Assembly (NCBI GenBank): GCA_021209875.1
Contig: JAGYVD010000003.1
Span: forward strand, 2,542,001 to 2,606,000
DNA: 64,000 nt
Reading direction: 5' to 3'
DNA from: Rosellinia necatrix
Lineage: Eukaryota > Ascomycota > Sordariomycetes > Xylariales > Xylariaceae
Shown here: one piece after another, positions 1 through 11,073 of the stretch
Numbering within the stretch: position 1 is the stretch's first letter
How the letters are laid out: every line of letters starts with the position of its first letter
Made by a program: the position numbers and the translations under genes
Notes under the pieces: generated by a model
The model's input: the letters and a program-made list of their open reading frames with translations, nothing else
What the model was told of the DNA's origin: nothing
The model's database searches: none

Positions 1-57
1 CGGCCTGCCCATTTGTTTATTGTCGCTTCCGCTAGCATCGCACGATTGAGCATCACA

Positions 58-2279
58 ATGGCTCCCATGGGGCCGAAGAAAGGGCCCGCCCCCGGCACCC
101 GCGGCGCCAGGAACCCTCAGGCCAGCACAACCAAAGCGAGCACCCGTGGTGGTATCTCGAAGCGCCGAGGCGCTGGGCCCTTCAGGGTCGATCGTGACGG
201 CGACCTTAACATGGATTCCTCTGCAGCGGCCAACGCCGCTCAGTCCCACTCGAAACGGTCCAAGAAAAATTCTACACCATCCGCCACGACCGCACGAGGC
301 TCATCGTCCCGAAATCCACGACCAACGGCCACAGCGCAGCAGTTAATACAACGCTTCATAAATAACGAGACGCATCGAGTCTCATCCCATACTCGTAGCG
401 GCCGGCGCGTCGATACTCCGCCGCCCGTTACCCTCAGAGTAGAGGGTTTGAAGCGCAGCAAGGCCGCCTCGAACGAAGACGGCGGGTTGAGGGACCTACT
501 AACCTTTCTCGAACGCAAAGCCCAGTCGATTGACCATATCTCACGACCTATTAGGATCAAAAAGGTATGTTACAGCCTTCCCCCCGCGGGCCTGGGAGGT
601 TACGAAGCGACGCACATTCTCCGAAATCGTTATGCCATATAGCTCGCAAAAACGAGGAGACAGATAATCTCAACCAAGCAGCGTATCCATCCCGGGATCC
701 TAGATCTTTGCCAAGGTTTCCACGCCTTGCTAACATCTAGTAGTCACATATAAGTGGTGACTTCGTCTACATAACGGCTACTAGTGAAGATGCACAGGAG
801 ATTCTCAAAGTTAACAACTTCATATTTGCCGGCGCAGCTCTCCATATAACAGAAGAAAAAGGGGGAGTACCTGATCGCGATCCAACGCCGCTGTCATCGA
901 CTGCCCTTGAAATCAAGGAACAACTCCGTGTTGTTCTTAGCTCACGTTACGACGTCAACGCAAAGCTTTTGAACCTTTCCTCCTTAGGTGAAGACCCCAG
1001 TCTTAATCAGATGGGCTTCTTCAGCGGTGGATCTACGCCCGAAAAGATGTTCCGTGCTTTGATGGCGGTCTGTGATGGACTATTCAAAACAGCGCAGGCG
1101 AAACGTGATGCTATCGTTAGTATCAGTCTGGCGGGCAACAATGTCAACGACGTTCTACAAATCATGTCCCTCGCTGAGACGTTTCCTGATATTGTCAACC
1201 TGGACCTTAGCCGCAATCAATTCAAGGACCTCAAGGCTCTCCAGAAATGGCGTCATCGCCTTTGTAGCCTTCAGACCCTCCTCCTCCACGAGAATCCCAT
1301 CGAGGGAGCCAATCCGAACTACAAAGCAGAAGTAGTAAATTGGTTCCCTAAGCTATTGAATCTCAATGGGACTCAGGTCCGAACGCCGGAACAGGTGGCA
1401 GCGGCGGAAGCCGCATCTAGGCCGACGCCTATACCACAGAGTGGCGCCGATTTTCGCGACATCGGTGGTGTCGGCGAAGGTTTCATCACGGAGTTCTTGT
1501 CGCTCTATGACGCGGACCGGCACAACTTAGCCAGCAAGTACTACGATGAACAGAGCACCTTCTCAATTGCCGTCAATAACCAATCTCCGACTGCATCGGA
1601 CATGCCATTGCCCGCATGGGGAGCCTACCTCAAATTCTCTCGCAATCACACAAAAATCAGCCACCCACCCTCGCGACAACAGCGACTCTTTACCGGTGTC
1701 AACCAAATACAAGCACTCTGGAAACAACTTCCACCCACACAGCACCCAAAGCTAATTACCCACCTAAACAAATACCTTGTTGACTGCCATCCTATTCATG
1801 GTCTCGCAGACCCGGCAGGTCAAAACCCGCTTGGAGTGGACGGAATGATTATGACCATTCATGGAGAATTCGAAGACCAGGAACCTGGAACCATGAAGAC
1901 TACCAAGCGGAGCTTCTCACGCTTGTTTATACTGGGCCCCGGTGCGCCTGGTAGAAACCCCATCCGGGTTGTCAGCGACATGCTTTCGGTCAAGGCGTTC
2001 AAGGATCTACCCGCCCCGGCGCCCACCACACAGGCAACGATGGTTGATAATCAGCCGAGAGATCAAATGCTCCTAGAGCTCTGCAAGCAAACAGGCATGA
2101 CACCAGAGTATTCACGATTTTGCCTTGATAGTGCAAATTGGAACTTTGACCAAGCGCTGGCCTCTTTCCATGAGAAGAAGGTATGTCCTCATTGACACAT
2201 AATTATCTTGCCGAACCGCATCTGACGAACATGGAAATAGGCAGAACTACCCCGGGAGGCCTTTGCCCCTACAGCTTGA
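58..2279 (+). CDS. mex67: mRNA export receptor Mex67/TAP (NXF family)
   Basis: Three exons are predicted: 58-564, 744-2180 and 2241-2279, giving 660 residues. The protein carries mature mRNPs through the nuclear pore, usually as a heterodimer with Mtr2. In order I see a basic, low-complexity N-terminus; an RNP-like fold that continues across intron 1 (GDFVYITATSEDA, from about residue 174); leucine-rich repeats (LAGNNVNDV, LDLSRNQFKDL, about 290-355); an NTF2-like domain (FITEFLSLYDADR to VVSDMLSV, about 416-577); and a C-terminal UBA/TAP-C domain (LLELCKQTGMTPEYSR then WNFDQALASF, about 609-650). The start at 58 is the first in-frame ATG. Intron 1 (565-743) has donor GTATGT, a CTAAC branch site and a doubled acceptor TAGTAG. 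Intron 2 (2181-2240) also has GTATGT and leaves a 12-residue last exon. The domain order matches the family. The symbol is by similarity. Confidence 0.9.
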
Positions 2280-4712
2280 ATCAGAAAGAAATTACAACAC
2301 GAGCCATAATGAATTCTGCATCGGTCACGGAGTACTGGAAGGGGTTATCGGGGGTTTGCACAAGCGGCTGTTTTTACCCGGATTACCAGCTAGACGATCG
2401 TACTCGCTTGCGCATCCATATATACAGGATCACCGGAGGAATCAGAGATGCTGGTTTGGGGAGGTAAACGCTTCGGCCCAACGTTTAACGGAGACCCTAT
2501 AGTCCAAGGTTTGTCGGTTCGGACGAAGACCACACCACGAGTGAATGGGGCCGACTTCTGTTATACGAAAAGAATGTCACGGTTGGAGGTCCTGTATGTG
2601 CGCAATGACAATCAACACAAAGAATACAAAAAACCTCCACGCCATGTCACCTCTATCTATGGAGTGGACTACAAACTTAGATATTGACTAGGGAATGGGG
2701 TTTTTCCTACCGTAACCCAACAATATAGCGTGGTTACGTTGAAACATTCAGACCTATCTATTCATCTACATCCCCGGAACCTCTTTTCTAGTTTGATCTT
2801 TGAGGGGGAAGATGTGAGTTGTGTCAGATCTAAATTAGACTCAAATGTGGTGTGATGGTGTGTTGTTATTTATAATATAGGACGTTTCTTCACTATTATC
2901 TATTATCATAGTCACAACCTACTACGTTATGCCCCTCAACCGTGATAGAAAATATCGGTATTTAACTAACATAAAAGGCTTAAAACCAGCCACTGCCGTA
3001 TTCGAATTAGAGTGCCTGCCTAGGTAGCTGCCGCGCGCGATTTCGTTGTTGCGGGGTAGAGATTTGTGCTCGACGATTGGCTGAGAGTTTTGTGAAGTTG
3101 ATTTATCTCTCATACATACAAGATAGTTAAGGGTCTTTATAGTGGCTGAGCTATACAGCAGATAGGGGGTTCGAATTGACAGCTGGCGCTTAGCTAGAAG
3201 GTCCTGGCGACGATCCTGGCCGCTTTTCATGGCCTAGCGGTCGCATATACGCACTTGTGTGATGCCGTCACGGCGACAAGCAGTTCAATAGCAACGAATC
3301 AGAGCCACCAAATCGAGGCAACCCTACACGACCAATTGGTTTGGGGATTTCCTCCGGCTAAATTCTGGTCAAGGCGTTTATACCATTGGCATAGCTTACT
3401 AGACTCATGTATATCTGCTTAAGTAATTATCAACAGCGCCTGGATATGGTACCCGGGAGCCAGCTTGGACGGCCATCTTCTCGAAACGTAATATCATACC
3501 GCTCCACGTGGATTTCAGGGTCTTCTGATATGTAGTGTAATGCATGGAATGGTATAGGCGGATGCTATATTTGACAGAAATTACAGTTATTCCACTGCTA
3601 GAGAGGATCTAGGGTCTGGACTGTAGTGCGCATATGCATCTATGTAGGTATGTACATCATAGGCAGTCAATAGGATCATGCAGGTCATTTGGATGTAGAT
3701 GAATGGATATTTCAGGCCGATCATTTATACTGTCCTGGGCAGCCTGCACATCCAACAGGAGCGGATACGGCCGGCCAGAAATCCCCCAAGGCGGGTGGTA
3801 TGGTGAATGGTATGGTGCATATCAGCATGCCAGGCAACCAGACCTACATATCCGCTCATAGTAGGTAGGTGGTAGCCGATAGGATAGGTACGGCGTACTT
3901 GCAACCAATACGGCATACGCGAGGCGAGCCCCTTACCAGGTGTCCCTATTAGTTATCGCGCGGAGACTGTGCCACGTCGTCCACTGCGCGGGTAGTTGAT
4001 GCATGGCGGCGCCGGTTCCTGTTTGTTCGCCTACGAACGCTAAACCTGACCACTATAGCAACATTTGACTTGATATCCTCGTTTGCGGCTGGCTGCCTGT
4101 GATTCGGAGAGAGAGAGAGAGAGCGCAGTTATCGCCTCCAGCCACGCTGCAAAGGTCATACCATGGGGCAGCCCAACTTAGGACTCCGACTTGAGTCGAC
4201 CCCCCGTCTGCTCAGTACTAGGTACTGACTAATGACTGGCTGAAGATGGTTCACAGTATCTGCGTACTGTACCCTCCTGCCTCAGGTCTGCAATAATGGC
4301 AGCTCCCGTTGCAACCCCATCCGCCAGAATGCGCCTGTAACGCGTGCTCTGGCCAATACGGCGTGGTGTGATGGGGAGATCGTCATTCAACGGCAAGCTG
4401 GCTTTCCTTTTCGTTGTTGTCGTCGGAGAAACCCAGGGCCGGGCTGACTCTAGGGCCGAGCTCTTTCTTTATCGGACAATGGCTACACTCTTTGCTCTAT
4501 GACAGGCTTCGTTCGCCTTGTTTACAGTATTTCGATTCGTCGGCTAACCCCGAACATGTGCATAACATACTGAAATTACAGCACATACATTACTATAGTT
4601 AGTATAATACTATAATAGGCATTCGCAATGGAATTTCCTCTTAGCCTCTCCCCGCCACAAGGGAGCAAAGCCAAAAACGATCTAGCTACTCCGGCCGTAC
4701 ACTAACTACCTA

Positions 4713-4837
4713 CTACAAGCAAGTACCAGTGTAAGTAGTAGGCAGTTTACAGGTGTGTAGCTACCGACCGTTTGCCGTTTGTCGATATTTACTAGGTAGT
4801 TACCTGGGTACTAGTTACCTACACTACTTGCTTGTAG
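4713..4837. repeat. 125-bp imperfect foldback
   Basis: Perfect 13-bp arms, CTACAAGCAAGTA at 4713-4725 and its reverse complement at 4825-4837, enclose about 100 bp. Pairing continues imperfectly inward (GTGTAAGTAGTA against TAGTTACCTACAC). The size and structure resemble a MITE or a decayed palindrome, but I see no convincing target-site duplication. Confidence 0.55.
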
Positions 4838-5504
4838 GTGCTTAAAGTAAGTATTTTACCTTGCACTTCGTAGTAATGGATCTCACCACTACTGGATCCC
4901 TTGATAGGGCACGATTGGCTGGTAGGAGTAGGGGCCAGGAGCAGGAGCACGTTAGGCCAGGGGCCTCACAGTTTCATCCTCCCCTTTTAGGACTAGTTCG
5001 TCTCGGATACCAGGCCGTTTTTGGTAAACGCGCGACAGCGGCGGCGAGCCAGCTGGAAGCACAAACAGAGAGGAGTCAGGCCCCCAACACAGGTGGTGGT
5101 GGTGGGATGCGCCAGGTGGGATGCGATGCGGTGGTGGAAGGGGGTGGGGCCCGGCTCTGTGAAGCGCCAGTGTGTCTTTTTCATGCCCATCTTCCAAATG
5201 TTTCTCATCCATTCAACAGCTGCCCACTCACTGAAAGACGGCACCCGCCTGAGACATCGTGGCATCAAAGACACTCTTTCGCCGCTCTTTATATTCCAGC
5301 CACACCAGCTGACCTATTCCTCCGCGCTTGCTTTGATTGTGGCCCCATTCGGTAGCCGACAAGTTATAGTTGAATGACTGCCTAGGCTCGGTACTTGTAT
5401 GTACCCAGGGGAGCTTTCTACATCGTTGCTTGAATGGGTTTTCTTGACCTCATCGTGTGTGGTGTGTGCGGCGCAGGTAACGCCTGAAATAGCAGAGGAG
5501 TGAC

Positions 5505-5660
5505 GCTAACCTACCTACCTACTAGTTACCTATAGTGTAGTGTACACTAACTACCTACCTAGGTAGAGATGACCACTACGCTCAAGACAAAGAAGGTTTT
5601 GGGTGCATTTGGTATAGTAGGCAGGCAGGCAGGTAGGTAGGCAGGTAGGTAGGTAGGTTG
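5505..5660. repeat. ACCTACCT / GTAGGTAGG tracts flanking a gap
   Basis: Runs of CCTACCTACCTACT and CTACCTACCTAGGTAG (about 5510-5568) are followed at about 5620-5660 by GGCAGGCAGGTAGGTAGG-type tetranucleotide repeats on the other strand. The two parts could pair. Motifs of the same kind recur through most intergenic parts of the window. Confidence 0.7.
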
Positions 5661-5732
5661 GTTATATGTCATGCATTTGCGATAGACCTGTCGCGTACGA
5701 TCCTTCGAGAATCGACAGGTACACGTAGTTAC

Positions 5733-5788
5733 ACAAGGTACACAACATAAGGTACACTGCACAAGGTACACTACACAAGGTTCCTGGC
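5733..5788. repeat. 14-bp tandem array, four copies
   Basis: Four consecutive 14-bp units built on ACAAGGTACACTAC start at 5733, 5747, 5761 and 5775. The last is the most diverged. No open frame or gene is associated with the array. Confidence 0.7.
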
Positions 5789-6000
5789 AAGGGTGTACCG
5801 TCTAAAGATGCCTTCTGCCCCCCTTTGCCCCCCTTTCGACGATGTTCCTGTAGTGACTGGGGGCTCTCCTGCCGCGTATAGTGTACACTGGCCAAGGGTT
5901 CCGGATGACGGTGGCTGTTGCTCTCTGCCCATTCAACTGGGGTGTCTTTCATGGCGTTGAGACATCACTAACATAGCAAGTCAGAGCACGTTTCTTGGCA

Positions 6001-6086
6001 CTGGACTATATCCCCGTCCCTGAAGAGAATGACGCTATTATTGGCCGGGGCGTGCTGATCCACCGATATAGTCCAGGGGCCCCTGG
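6001..6086. repeat. 12-bp inverted repeat next to a 14-bp perfect palindrome
   Basis: CTGGACTATATC at 6001-6012 is repeated in exact inversion at 6065-6076. The right arm overlaps the self-complementary CCAGGGGCCCCTGG at 6073-6086. The function is unknown. It could be a protein-binding site or a remnant of a mobile element. Confidence 0.6.
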
Positions 6087-6238
6087 TTTATCATCCGCCC
6101 GCTTGCCCTTCAACGCTCGTCTGCTCGTCGCCATCGTGTGCATCGTGTGGTTGTGATGCTGGCACTGGGCCCTGGTGCTACCTCATCACATCTCTCCATC
6201 CTTCCTCTCGCGTCTCCTGCTCTGGTCTGGTAGCCCCC

Positions 6239-6455
6239 GTTTGCCCGTTTGCCTGTTTGCCCATTTGCCCATCTGCTGTCTGTTTCTGCCATCTCGGCTC
6301 CGGCTACTCTCTCCTGTGCTCTTGAGCTTCCTCTCCTACCCATCATCAGCAAGGCGAATTGTCGGTTGTCAAAGACGGACGTTCCATACGCAGGCTGCTG
6401 TTTCTCTCCTCGTGGTTCCTCCTCGTGGTTCCTGCTCGTGGTCCCTCGTGGCCGC
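6239..6455 (+). repeat. short tandem repeats in the leader of the kelch-like gene
   Basis: Four 8-bp units of the type TTTGCCCG lie at 6239-6275. About three 12-13-bp units CTCGTGGTTCCT lie at 6409-6455. Both are in a C+T-rich zone 0.7-0.9 kb upstream of the ATG at 7181, a composition typical of fungal promoters and leaders. Confidence 0.6.
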
Positions 6456-7180
6456 TCGTCCCTTCCTCCCCACGATTTCGGAGCAAAGCGTTACTATTCT
6501 AATCGTGGACTCGATCCCCCCTCCCAGGGGCCAATCGCGGTGTTGGGGTTTGGGCCCGTGTGCTAAGATCCGCTTTTGCCCAACTTCTGCGACGCAACGC
6601 ACTTCAGGATACCAGCGTTTCTAACAACCAATCCTCCTCCCTCCATTCTGGTAGTCCGCGAAAATCCCCGAGCGCAGAACGTCTGTTCCCTCTTGCCCGT
6701 TTGCCTGTCACCAAACATTGTTCCGCAGATCATTGTTGTTGAAGCTTGGGGCGGGACCTCCCATCTTTTGCATGTCCTGAGAACTCCGGAAACAATCCTG
6801 CTCGATTCGCCGCTCATCGCCACGGCCTCGACTAGCTGTTGGCACTCTTGACGAGATTCTCATCTACGAACTTGAATCTAGAAATCATAAGCCAGTCTGC
6901 AGCGTAATCCCCGCCCAAAGAAAGGGGTATTGAAGCGTCGGCTTGGCCCCCAGACTATCTCCCGATAATATCAGCGGTGCACCTCGTTGAGACCCGGGTT
7001 ATTACGCCTTAATCGCGACACCATCAGCACAACATTTTTCCTATTGCCGGACTGTGCGATCATCGACTTCGCCATCGACCATGCCGATGTGAACGATTCC
7101 GCATTCAGGATCTCACTCGTTGTTGACACATGAATTCAAGCAACGCTGTCGTGTTTTCAAGGTCATAGAACCAGATCACA

Positions 7181-9454
7181 ATGGTGCTCCCTGAGCCGCC
7201 GGTGGCCCTAGCGGGTGGCTGTACCGTCATCTTCAATAATACACTGTACTCGTATTCCAGCGCTGGGCTTCAGTCGCTCACGTTGAACGAAGGAGCCGAG
7301 TGGAAGAAGCTAACCAGTGGGCATTCGGTAGATGGAGGGGTATGCGTTGGGTCGACACCGAAAGATCCATCTGCTGCAGGCCTGTTTATTGTCGGTGGAA
7401 AGTCGAGTCAGGCAGACTACCCGGGCCTGCAAAAGTTCACTTATTCCACAGGTAAGTGGAAAACAATAACACCACAGGTTACTGTGACGAAGGATCGAGT
7501 CTATCATAGTGCAACCTACCTCAATAGCACTGAGTCAATACTTGTCTATGCCGGCTCGACAGATGGAGCTCCAAATCTATCACAGCAAACCTTCACAATC
7601 GGCACATCGGAGCCATACGGAGTGCTAGCATTCCAAGCTGAAATATCTCCGCCCGGTGTGGCACCCCTCATGTTACCCTGGTCAGAGACGCAAGCTGCTA
7701 TGCTTGGCGGTAATGCTTGGAACACGCAAATACTCCTTTTTGATACGACCGTTGAGGTTAATGGGGTGCGCGGGTCATGGATTGATTCCGGTATTACTTT
7801 GGCTGAGCCACTGCCTAAGAACACGACCGCGGTGAAAGCCACAATTATTCAAGCTGATGACGGAAGCAAGCATTTATACACCTTCGACTTGACCACTTTG
7901 CCGAACACGGTAAATAGGACGGTCTTGATTGATGCCAATGGGGCGCCCATGGTTGCGTCTGCGCCGGTCAAACCCGCCATCACAAACACGGATGGGCAGG
8001 GCGATGGCGAGGCCTCTGTTCAAAACAGGGACTTATTCGCTAACAACTGGCCGTCTTACAACTCGACGTTCGCGCCTAAGAGCGCAAGAACCGATTACTC
8101 AATTGCAACTGATTCAAATGGTCTGGTTGTCATGTCCGGTGGGAATGACGTTGATGTACTATGCATGTTTAACGCAAAGGCAAACACATGGGAAGATGCA
8201 ACGGCAGTGCTTGGTGCACAATCACTTTCCATCCAATCAACACCCACTGCTGCTTCAACGTCAACATCTAGCTCCTCGCTGACAAACGGCGCGGCAAACA
8301 GCGCAACTAACACGGCACTTGCGAGCCCTACCCCTACTCTTGCCGCATTGCTACCTTCTTCAAAGTCGGCATTGCCCCCGACCACCATCCTCGGTATAGC
8401 ACTCGGCTCGATTATCGGTGTAGCCTTGCTCCTCGTTATAATACTATTGTTACTGAGACGGCGCCAGCGAAGAAAGAGCTTTGTTGACGTTGGGCACGCT
8501 CGGAGAGCAAGTGGAATACCGGAAAAGAATTTATTTCACGGGGATTCGGCCCAAGCATCGGGTGGCTACTTTAAGAGCCACAACCAAAAAGGATCACAGA
8601 GCTCATTCTCTTCAATGGCCATGTTTCTTGGCAAATCCCAGAAGTCGGCTTTCCCCCGAAAAGGTAGCAATGAGATGAGGCGGATCTCAAGCAGTAGCAT
8701 GCATACCAAGGATATCAAGCACACGATTAGCCGACCTCAGCCTCAGTCAAATATTCAACCGGCTTTCCTGGCTCAAACCGAGAAAGCTGTGATGCCGCCT
8801 GAGCCCTCCCAACCAAAGCCTCGATCAAGACCACTGGCCAACCCGGATACCACACTGCGGAGAAGCTCTGGGTGGAATCGATATTGGTCGGGTGGAAGTA
8901 CGAGCATCATGGGATTTGGCAGCGATAGTAAATCCCGGCCCGACACCGAGATCTCCGATGAAAGCTCACGTTATTCAGACGTTCGCAGGACTCAGGATTC
9001 AGCGATCGTTCCCCCATTGCAGGTGCCCGCTGACGGGCGACCATCGTTTCATTACGTAAACTCGGGCAGCCCCACCGTATCTCAATATGGCTCAAGGATT
9101 GGAGAGGGTCTATCCGGCCAGATCGAGCGGCCCGTGTCCGCAGTATCCGCAGTGTCAGCCATGTCATCTTCAGGTTATTCTAGCGGCATTCCACCAAGTG
9201 TGCATGAAGCATGGGATCCAACGATGCCGAAGAAGCCCTGGGGTTCCGATCGCGCACCGAGTAGTGCATATAGCAACAGCACTGTTGACGAGAGCCTGTA
9301 TCCAACGGGCTTGGGAGTATCGACGGCCAATCGGCCACCAGTGGGCATGTCAAGACAGCCCCAGTTAGCTGTGGCTTCTGTGTCGACCGACATGAGCTGG
9401 CTCAACCTAGGGGACAACGATAGGTCTACTAGTAACGGTCGGTCGTTCAGCTGA
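7181..9454 (+). CDS. Kelch/galactose-oxidase-like single-pass membrane protein
   Basis: One exon, 757 residues, with an ATG at 7181. The first 350 residues look like a beta-propeller: short blocks such as NNTLYSYSSAGLQSL, LFIVGGKSS, VYHSATYLNS and VMSGGNDVDVLC, with many N-x-S/T sequons. A Ser/Thr-rich stalk (about 350-395) leads to one hydrophobic segment (about 400-426, IALGSIIGVALLLVIILLLL) closed by RRRQRRK. A long Ser-rich disordered tail follows. The topology implied is an outside propeller and a cytosolic tail, yet there is no N-terminal signal peptide. Related Sordariomycete proteins are, as I recall, often labelled pre-mRNA splicing factor CLF1; nothing here supports that label, because there are no HAT/TPR repeats. 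A wall- or surface-sensing role is only a guess. Confidence 0.75.
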   Translation: MVLPEPPVALAGGCTVIFNNTLYSYSSAGLQSLTLNEGAEWKKLTSGHSVDGGVCVGSTPKDPSAAGLFIVGGKSSQADYPGLQKFTYSTGKWKTITPQVTVTKDRVYHSATYLNSTESILVYAGSTDGAPNLSQQTFTIGTSEPYGVLAFQAEISPPGVAPLMLPWSETQAAMLGGNAWNTQILLFDTTVEVNGVRGSWIDSGITLAEPLPKNTTAVKATIIQADDGSKHLYTFDLTTLPNTVNRTVLIDANGAPMVASAPVKPAITNTDGQGDGEASVQNRDLFANNWPSYNSTFAPKSARTDYSIATDSNGLVVMSGGNDVDVLCMFNAKANTWEDATAVLGAQSLSIQSTPTAASTSTSSSSLTNGAANSATNTALASPTPTLAALLPSSKSALPPTTILGIALGSIIGVALLLVIILLLLRRRQRRKSFVDVGHARRASGIPEKNLFHGDSAQASGGYFKSHNQKGSQSSFSSMAMFLGKSQKSAFPRKGSNEMRRISSSSMHTKDIKHTISRPQPQSNIQPAFLAQTEKAVMPPEPSQPKPRSRPLANPDTTLRRSSGWNRYWSGGSTSIMGFGSDSKSRPDTEISDESSRYSDVRRTQDSAIVPPLQVPADGRPSFHYVNSGSPTVSQYGSRIGEGLSGQIERPVSAVSAVSAMSSSGYSSGIPPSVHEAWDPTMPKKPWGSDRAPSSAYSNSTVDESLYPTGLGVSTANRPPVGMSRQPQLAVASVSTDMSWLNLGDNDRSTSNGRSFS

Positions 9455-11073
9455 AACCACCAATAAACCCACGGCGCCATGTCTCACCCCGCATCTAACC
9501 ATACAGTGGTTTTATTGCGGGCGTCTTCTTGCGCGCCCTTAATACGCCCAATCGTATATCTCAGCCGAGACACCCCGTGGCCCTTCCGGATAGGGTATCC
9601 GAAGCGATGGTTTAGACAAGCCACGCACATGTCGGGGCTTAGACCTCGACGGGGCGCTCACCAATAATTCGATTCTATCTACACGTCATAGTCGGACTAG
9701 ATCCTGATTTCGATTCTTCACCCTCCTTTGCATCGTGAAAAGGGCGTTAGTACTTTTTATGTCATACAAATTACCCCGGTCATATCTTTATCGCATATCA
9801 TTATCGGCGTGTCGGGGCATTCAAGGTTGTTTCTTCGTCTGTCATATATTCCCTTCAAACACAACAACCGGCCGGACTTTTGTATATTCCTTGGATCCTC
9901 GGGCGATCATTTTTTTTCAATTCCTCTTCAGGCAGCGCTACTCCCCTACAGTGCGGTATCCGATTGTATCGATGGCGTTATTCTCCGAAGCATTTTTTGT
10001 CCAAAATTATAGAGTGCCCGGAGCCATCGGTCACCCCCGCTCCTCGGGCAGGTCCTTCGTTTTTTGTGTGTTTATCGTATGATACCAAACAACCCCCTTG
10101 ATATATACGCACCGCGTACAGGAGTTACAAGGGTTTGAATAGTGTCGTTAGCGTAATTACGATTGAATGTAATTACAGAATAAGGAGATTGGGGAAGTAG
10201 GCGCGGGAAGAGAGGGAAGAGGCGCGCGACCGCCTACGAAGACGTGTTTGTATGTCTCGCCACCCAGGTGGGTGGCGTCCCACTGTCTCTCTTTCTAGTG
10301 CCCGTGATGCAGCTTTTACACATAAAACAATTGACACAGTAAAAAGCGTACAGTCAAAAAACTAGGGCTCACAAGTGAATTAAATGACCCCTTGCCTTAC
10401 CCACAAACACGTGTATGATGATGTTCCAAGCGCCTCAGCGAATTAGATGAGACAAACGTCGGTACTAGATATTAAACCAAAGGCCAAGTAGTCACAGCAG
10501 TGATGTTTGCGTGTTAGACGTTTATACTAGGTTAAGGACATAGATATCACTCATGTCGAAACACCAGCCTATTCATCGTACGTAACGCCAAAACATCGTT
10601 CAATACCGTCTTCTCAAAGCCTGTTTCTCACAAATTACGGACGTAGCTTCTCCCATATAGGCATTTGCCAATTTCCGCAATAAGGAGAGTACGAGCTGGC
10701 AGCAGATATGCGTTGCAAAGGAGTGCGTGTGAGAAGAAGAAGAAAAGATCCCATTCAGACGTGTAGTATCGCTACTAGACCCTAATTAAACTTCTAGCGC
10801 ATACAATTTCGGAGTGAATATCCGTGCATAGGCGTACAAAAGAAAATGCGACCTTATGAAAGAATGGGGGGAGGGACAGAGGACGATATTGAGTTAAGGG
10901 GAAAAAAAAATATAGCCCACCTCCCTTTCTACCACCATCCGCTATGTATCAGCTATCTGCATATAACGATGTGCATATGAGCAATCACAGGCAGTCCAGC
11001 CAACGCCAGGAACGCCAAACCGTATCGTCAACGGATTCGTGTCTCGTCCGGTTCTCACCCCTCTAAACATCCA
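9455..11073. other. 1.6 kb convergent intergenic region
   Basis: This lies between the stop of the kelch-like gene (+) and the stop of src1 (-), so it should hold both 3' UTRs. The open frames of up to 115 codons at 9735-10101 have no ATG-led, recognisable product. A direct repeat GTAATTAC occurs near 10150 and 10168. I see no tRNA or other RNA gene. Confidence 0.55.

Larger units (their letters stand above)
2280..7180. other. 4.9 kb intergenic stretch, no gene seen
   Basis: I see no supported coding region here. The open frames are short, overlap on both strands and resemble nothing I know. The stretch holds a GA run (about 4109-4125), a foldback (4713-4837), TAGG-type tracts, a 14-bp tandem array, a pair of inverted repeats near 6.0 kb, and from about 6180 a pyrimidine-rich zone that probably serves as promoter and leader of the next gene. 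The first 400 bp should contain the mex67 3' UTR. Confidence 0.6.

Noticed and set aside
3120..3195. GGTTCGAATTG resembling a tRNA B box
   Set aside because: No matching A box, acceptor stem or anticodon arm at proper spacing.
4861..5377. 164- and 118-codon frames downstream of mex67
   Set aside because: Non-ATG starts, low-complexity Gly/Gln content and overlapping frames on both strands.
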